This document shows positions 59,950-64,000 of a DNA stretch of 64,000 nucleotides, one piece after another (the first letter of the stretch is position 1; the number at the start of each line of letters is the position of its first letter). Origin of the DNA: Crotalaria pallida (Eukaryota > Streptophyta > Magnoliopsida > Fabales > Fabaceae); assembly GCA_037953625.1 (NCBI GenBank), contig CM075650.1:121069706-121133705 (forward strand), written 5' to 3'. Under the pieces are notes generated by a model. The model was given only the letters and a program-made list of their open reading frames with translations, was not told the DNA's origin and ran no database searches. The position numbers were made by a program, and so were the translations under genes.

Positions 59950-60504
59950 ATGCAATCAAAAATTGAATGGTTGCTATGTAATCCATTCTTAAACCAATAA
60001 AATTTTGCTATCTAAGACATGTATGCCACATCATTATTTAAATTAGTCAAAATTAAGTTTTGCAATTTAGTCCAACATAAAAACTAAATTATTTTTGTAC
60101 TTTTAGACAAATTATAAATTTTAATTTTTTTTTATATATAAAAAAAAATTTCTTAAACCCAGAACTCATCTTCACTTGTCAAAACCCACCGCCACCGTCG
60201 CCTACACCGGCGCCATCGCCACCACCACCGGTGGCGCCGGCACAGGCGGCGGCGGCGGCGGTGGGTTGAGAAGTGAAGATGAGTTCTGGGTTTAAGAATT
60301 TTTTTTATATAAAAAAATTAAAATTTATAATTTGTCTAAACGTACAAAGGACTAAATTACAATAATACAGTTTTTATGTTGGACTAAATTACAAAACTTA
60401 ATTTTGACTAATTTAAGTAATGATGTGACATACATGTCTTAGGTGACAAGGTTTTATTGGTTTAACAATGGGTTGCATAGCAACCATTCAATTTTTAATT
60501 GCAT
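59950..60504. mobile_element. 555-nt near-perfect palindrome (foldback element) upstream of TEL2
   Basis: The left arm from ATGCAATCAAAAATTG and the right arm ending CAATTTTTAATTGCAT pair almost to the centre, where a GC-rich ACC/GGT-repeat core (60185-60265) forms the loop. No coding domain or target duplication is supported. A transcript would fold into a long hairpin. Confidence 0.75.
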
Positions 60505-60930
60505 GGTAGTAACACTCTTTTTTTAATTGCTGACGGAATTTCACATCATTCTTGTCACACATACAAATAAATAATAAAATAATATTTAAAAAAATAATAA
60601 ATTTAAGTACTACTTAACCCACATATGAGTCTGCTTGAAAAATAGGTTTTTTGCCTTTCCTAAGATAATTCGTTGATCTTGTTGTTCCTTTGGGCTTTTG
60701 CTCCGTTTATTATAAAAAAAAAAAAAATAGGTTTTCTTTGACATAATCGGTTCGTGTTCCTTCTCTTGTTCAAACTCCTTTATAGTTTTCTGTAACACTT
60801 TCTTTGTGTACTACCTCAAAATATTTCTTATAGTCCTCAGGTTCATCAACCTTTTCCTTAAGTTTATCAACCTATTCCTCAAGGTATGACGTATTGTGAA
60901 AACCCTAATTCTAATCCATTTACTTATGGA
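60505..60930. other. Spacer with no supported gene
   Basis: AT-rich, with a short poly-A run near 60714-60727. Its right end merges into the copia remnant, whose 5' limit is unclear. Confidence 0.45.
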
Positions 60931-61792
60931 GACACATCTGCGTTGGTTATTCTCATTCTTATAACAATCATGTGCCTGCTCCTGTTGCTACTAAGCCTAA
61001 ATCTACTATTACATTTAAATCTAATAATGAGGATAGTGAACCACCTGATTATGAGGCATCTTTTGCCAGAAACAGAAACAATGGTTCTAAGAGACAATCT
61101 AACAAAGGAATGTATGGTAGAAATCGTGTAAGGTGTCGACTGTGTGATAAACCCGATCATGAGGCTCTTAAGTGTTGAAACAGGCTTGACATTATCATGG
61201 ATTCAAACACTTAGAATAACTCTCATAATCAACAACATAAGGGTTAGAAAAATCAGCAACAGGTATTCCAACTCACCTTACCTGTTCTTTAATATCCTGG
61301 AGCACAAAATTACATGCCATATCAACTTTTTCATGCTCAACAATTTCAATCCTTCCCTCAGAGGCCAAGTCCATCCGTTCTTGAACCAGGACCAAGCTCT
61401 TGGACTCCTCAGTCATGGTTTCAAGCTATTAGACTTCAACCACAAGCTATGCTCATGGAACCATAAGCTTATAACTCACAAATGTGATACCCTAATTCAG
61501 GTTCTATACACCATCTAACATTTGATCCTGCCAATATATCTCATAAGAACATCTTATCTGGCCAGGAACAGATTTACATGGGCAATGGTTCAAGTATACC
61601 TATAACAGGAATTGGTACCTATACTTTTGTCTCTCCTACATGTCATGAAACCATTCTTTGTCTTAAAAAAAACTCTTACTTATTCCTTCTATCTGGTGTT
61701 GTTTCTCAATGTTCTATTAATAATGTACAAAATGTTTCTGATGCTTACTTTCTACGGCATAGTAGATTGAGTCACCCAATGAAGGAAGTGTA
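60931..61792 (+). pseudogene. Ty1/copia gag-protease remnant
   Basis: Fragments in changing frames follow the Ty1 order: a gag C-terminal zinc knuckle CRLCDKPDHEALKC (C-x2-C-x4-H-x4-C, intact) at about 61134-61176, a Gln/Pro-rich linker, a protease start YPNSGSIHHLTFDPANI (active-site Asp changed to Asn), MGNGSSIPITGIGTY, and the pre-integrase motif YFLRHSRLSHPMKEV. Many stops interrupt it. No LTR, RT or integrase core is present. Confidence 0.72.
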
Positions 61793-62024
61793 GGTGTGGG
61801 ACCTGGATTGGTCATGGCAAGAGTTGTTGCCCTACTTAGGATTTGAGGAATTTTTATTCTTCTATTTAAGTTTTTGGCTTTTAACGATGATGCGCACATA
61901 TTAAGAAAATGTTGATTATTGTAAGTTTTATATGTGTTGTCCAAAATGCCCTTATTTTTTTTGGTGAACCCAAAATGCCCTTATTTAATCCTTTTTAAAA
62001 TTGTAGTAGTATTTAATTTTTAGA
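61793..62024. other. Spacer, nothing recognised
   Basis: No frame, boundary or repeat that I can support. Confidence 0.45.
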
Positions 62025-62330
62025 GTTAATAGTCACATAGGTCCCCGAAAGATACTTGTAGAATCAGTTAGGTCCCTGAAATATTTGTGAAATCTCTTTA
62101 ACCCCAAAGATCAATTTGGAATCGCGTTAGTCCCCTCATCCAATTTCGTCAGAAGGGACCTAATGGAATCCTACGTGGTTCGTTAAATACTTTGTTGGCC
62201 CAATGCCATGTTGGACTGTTAAGAATGTGCCACTCTTGGGCCAATAAAGCATTTAATGTGTCATGTAGGATTCTGTTAGGCCTCTCATGGGGGACTACCG
62301 TGATGCCAAATTGATATTTACTTAATCATA
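62025..62330. mobile_element. MITE-like fragment with GGTCCC motifs
   Basis: Contains repeated TAGGTCCCNGAAA motifs and a short inverted pair (GGAATCCTACGTGG near 62168 and CATGTAGGATTCTG near 62263, with TTGGCCCAA between). It resembles the GGTCCC-rich Mutator-like MITEs elsewhere in the window, but clear termini are lacking. Confidence 0.35.
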
Positions 62331-62481
62331 ACAAAGGTAATAATCATAAAAAAAAAAGTTGTAATTTATTCATCAGATAAATAAGTGATATTTCATAATA
62401 TCACGAAACAAAAAAGGATCAAAATGTATAATTTTGATTAATCATAACAAATGTGATAACCATATTTGGTTTATTCGGTAT

Positions 62482-63366
62482 TGTTGATACTCAGAAAAAA
62501 TGATAGCCCAATCATGAGGTCCAATAGCAAAACCAGGCCCAGATCCGCAACACACAAGGGACTACGAACAGGAAGTGGCGACGAAGAAGGGCGTACTTGG
62601 GCATGCATTCGCGCACGAAGGCGCGCCCCACCTTCGGAGAGCACACGAACAGACAAAGAGCCACCCAACTCCCATGACACGTGCAGCTTGCACAAGAAGC
62701 TAGAAAGGAATCTTTGCTCACCTCATCTAGACCCTTCCCAAGAGAGAGACGGAAATGGCATTCCTTGTGTGCTCCCCTCTCTCAGCCATTAATGGAGAGC
62801 TTGAAATGGCAAAAGGACAAACTAGCACCTGATAAAGGGGGAGGAAGGCAGCAACAAAGAAGGAAAAGCTGCCTGGACCGTCAGGTAAAGGGAAAAGGAG
62901 GAATAACCAACGGGTAAAAGGGGCACTATATAAAGGTGCCACCGTCAGTCACAAAACAAGAACAACAACCAGAGAGAGTACAATAGAGAAGTATTGAAAC
63001 AAAACTCAAACACTTGAGTTCCCTTCTCTAAATCCCAGAGAAGGAACACGGAAGAGAGACTAAAGAAAGAGGCGTGGGAGGAGTAAAGTAAGCAACAGAG
63101 ATACCCGCTCCCTCTTTCCACCACCATCACCGAAAAACCTTAACGCCATGACCAACTCTCTGTAAACACCACCCCTGATCTTTACCGAAGAGGGCATCCT
63201 CACGGACAAAGGCGCACCCTACCTCAGTCAAAATAGTAGGTGGCGATGCCTCTTTGCCCATAACACCTGTAGTACCTGTATGCCTTCGAGGCTATAATTT
63301 CATTAAGTTTACGAACCCATTAATCTCTGTACAATTTTATCTTTTCAATAAAAAAGATCCGGAACA
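62482..63366 (+). repeat. 5' LTR of the right-end Tat-like element
   Basis: Begins TGTTGATACTCAG and ends GATCCGGAACA, 885 nt, four bases before the PBS. It is called from the termini, the PBS and a TATA box, since the partner LTR is outside the window. Confidence 0.72.
62927..62935 (+). promoter_or_regulatory. TATA box in the right-end LTR
   Basis: TATATAAAG lies in a GC-richer context about midway in the LTR, followed by a transcript-leader-like region. It is a strong plant core promoter match. Confidence 0.65.
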
Positions 63367-63369
63367 ATT

Positions 63370-63387
63370 TGGCGACTCCGCTGGGGA
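63370..63387 (+). promoter_or_regulatory. Primer binding site of the right-end element
   Basis: TGGCGACTCCGCTGGGGA lies just after the LTR end. It matches the PBS of the PMD element except for one base. The tRNA isotype was not determined. Confidence 0.82.
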
Positions 63388-63391
63388 AGTT

Positions 63392-63913
63392 ATGGCTTCC
63401 AGTAGTGAAGGGAATGGAAATAGCAACATCCAGAAGGTGTTCATCGGGGGTGCTGCGACAAAGGTGACCCCTCCGGCCCAGGCCTCGATCTCTACGCTGG
63501 TGAATCCAGGAGTCACTCTGGGTGTCAGGAGGCTGAACTTTAGCCCAGCCAACCAGGGGAGCGACGACGCCAACTCTCCATCCGACACTCCAGAAGATGA
63601 CCAAGAGCGCCCTGAGGAAGAACCCAGCAGCGAAAGAGAAAGAGTGAGCCACATCAAGATTCCTCATGGGGAAGGAGATCAAAACACTCAGGTGGTGATA
63701 TCGGCTGCGATCCTCAACTCCCTGATGTCTAACCAGAGCGTGTGGGCTGACATGGTGGCGGAATACAAAGAGCAGTCCGCAAAGACGAAAGAGGAGAATG
63801 AGGCCCTGAGCGCGAAACTAAGGGAAGAAGAGGAGGCGCGCAGGGAAGCAGAACTAGCGAAAACAAGAGCAAGGCTGGAAAGCGAGTTTCGACACGAAAC
63901 ACGTGGGGAATGA
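63392..63913 (+). CDS. Gag-like N-terminal ORF of the right-end Tat-like element
   Basis: The ATG at 63392 lies five bases after the PBS and opens a 173-codon frame. It has Ser/Pro/Glu-rich sequence followed by a strongly charged coiled-coil segment (KEENEALSAKLREEEEARRE), as at the N-terminus of many Tat gag proteins. It ends at TGA 63911-63913. The same frame re-opens with an ATG at 63920 (MEDAPVTQAELKRILQAHKE) and runs to the window end. Thus either one nonsense codon splits gag, or this is a short upstream ORF. The start is chosen because it is the first ATG after the PBS. Confidence 0.6.
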   Translation: MASSSEGNGNSNIQKVFIGGAATKVTPPAQASISTLVNPGVTLGVRRLNFSPANQGSDDANSPSDTPEDDQERPEEEPSSERERVSHIKIPHGEGDQNTQVVISAAILNSLMSNQSVWADMVAEYKEQSAKTKEENEALSAKLREEEEARREAELAKTRARLESEFRHETRGE

Positions 63914-63919
63914 GGCAAC

Positions 63920-64000
63920 ATGGAAGATGCCCCTGTAACACAAGCAGAACTAAAGCGCATTCTCCAGGCGCACAAGGAAGGAAATAACCTGGTAATAGAC
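63920..64000 (+). CDS. Continuation of gag in the right-end element, partial
   Basis: The frame is open from ATG 63920 to the end of the window, in phase with the upstream ORF. It encodes a charged, probably helical segment. It is too short to assign a domain. Confidence 0.4.
   Translation, partial: MEDAPVTQAELKRILQAHKEGNNLVID

Larger units (their letters stand above)
62482..64000 (+). mobile_element. Tat-like Ty3 LTR element, 5' part only (runs off the window)
   Basis: Contains the 5' LTR, PBS and first gag-like ORFs. The second LTR and pol would lie beyond 64000. LTR ends and PBS resemble those of the PMD element on the other strand: both start TGTTGATAC and share AAGTTTACGAACCCATTA. Confidence 0.75.

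Noticed and set aside
60179..60265. Proline-rich coding exon in the palindrome core
   Set aside because: The ACC/GGT repeat is palindromic, so both strands look coding. No flanking exon or start is present.

Overview
This window is plant nuclear DNA, most likely from a eudicot and probably a legume. The evidence is a long intron-rich single-copy gene with GT-AG introns, plant-only retrotransposon lineages (Athila, Tat, Sirevirus), CACTA termini, and Mutator-type inverted-repeat elements with 9-bp target duplications. The legume assignment is inferred from the general look of the TEL2 protein and repeat families; no search was run. By my reading there is one ordinary host gene. Nearly everything else is transposable element, much of it nested.

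Layout. 1-2440: AT-rich DNA with no gene seen. 2687-12801: a young Athila-type Ty3 LTR retrotransposon (two 1,121-nt LTRs, TSD GAGTG), inserted beside a CACTA-type terminus that ends at 13373. 13888-19965: a Tat-type Ty3 element on the minus strand with a 5' LTR at 19291-19965, gag, protease, reverse transcriptase, two RNase H regions and integrase; its second LTR was not recognised. 19966-23295: remnant of a very long LTR. 23296-23574: a second CACTA terminus. 23576-30743: a 5'-truncated Sirevirus (Ty1) with an intact-looking 3' LTR, interrupted by a 3.6-kb solo LTR at 24793-28378 (TSD AGTGT). 30744-42377: a LINE fragment interrupted by a 10.3-kb LTR element at 30941-41270 (TSD ATAAA). That LTR element is oriented on the minus strand by its PBS and polypurine tract, but it carries a multi-exon plant mobile domain (PMD) gene on the plus strand and no recognisable gag or pol. 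42378-49000: an LTR-like remnant and several inverted-repeat elements, three of them with clear 9-bp target duplications.

49048-59613, minus strand: a complete-looking TEL2/TELO2 gene. I reconstructed 13 coding exons in frame, giving about 1,006 residues. TEL2 is the scaffold of the TTT complex, which matures PI3K-like kinases such as ATM, ATR and TOR. Its last intron has been enlarged by a Mutator-like MITE and by a 1.8-kb LTR element carrying only a broken gag. One intron appears to use a GC donor.

59614-64000: upstream of TEL2 lie a 555-nt near-perfect palindrome, a decayed Ty1-copia gag/protease remnant, and the 5' LTR, PBS and first gag-like ORF of another Tat-type element that runs off the window. 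Its LTR ends resemble those of the PMD-carrying element, so it may belong to the autonomous family that mobilises that element.
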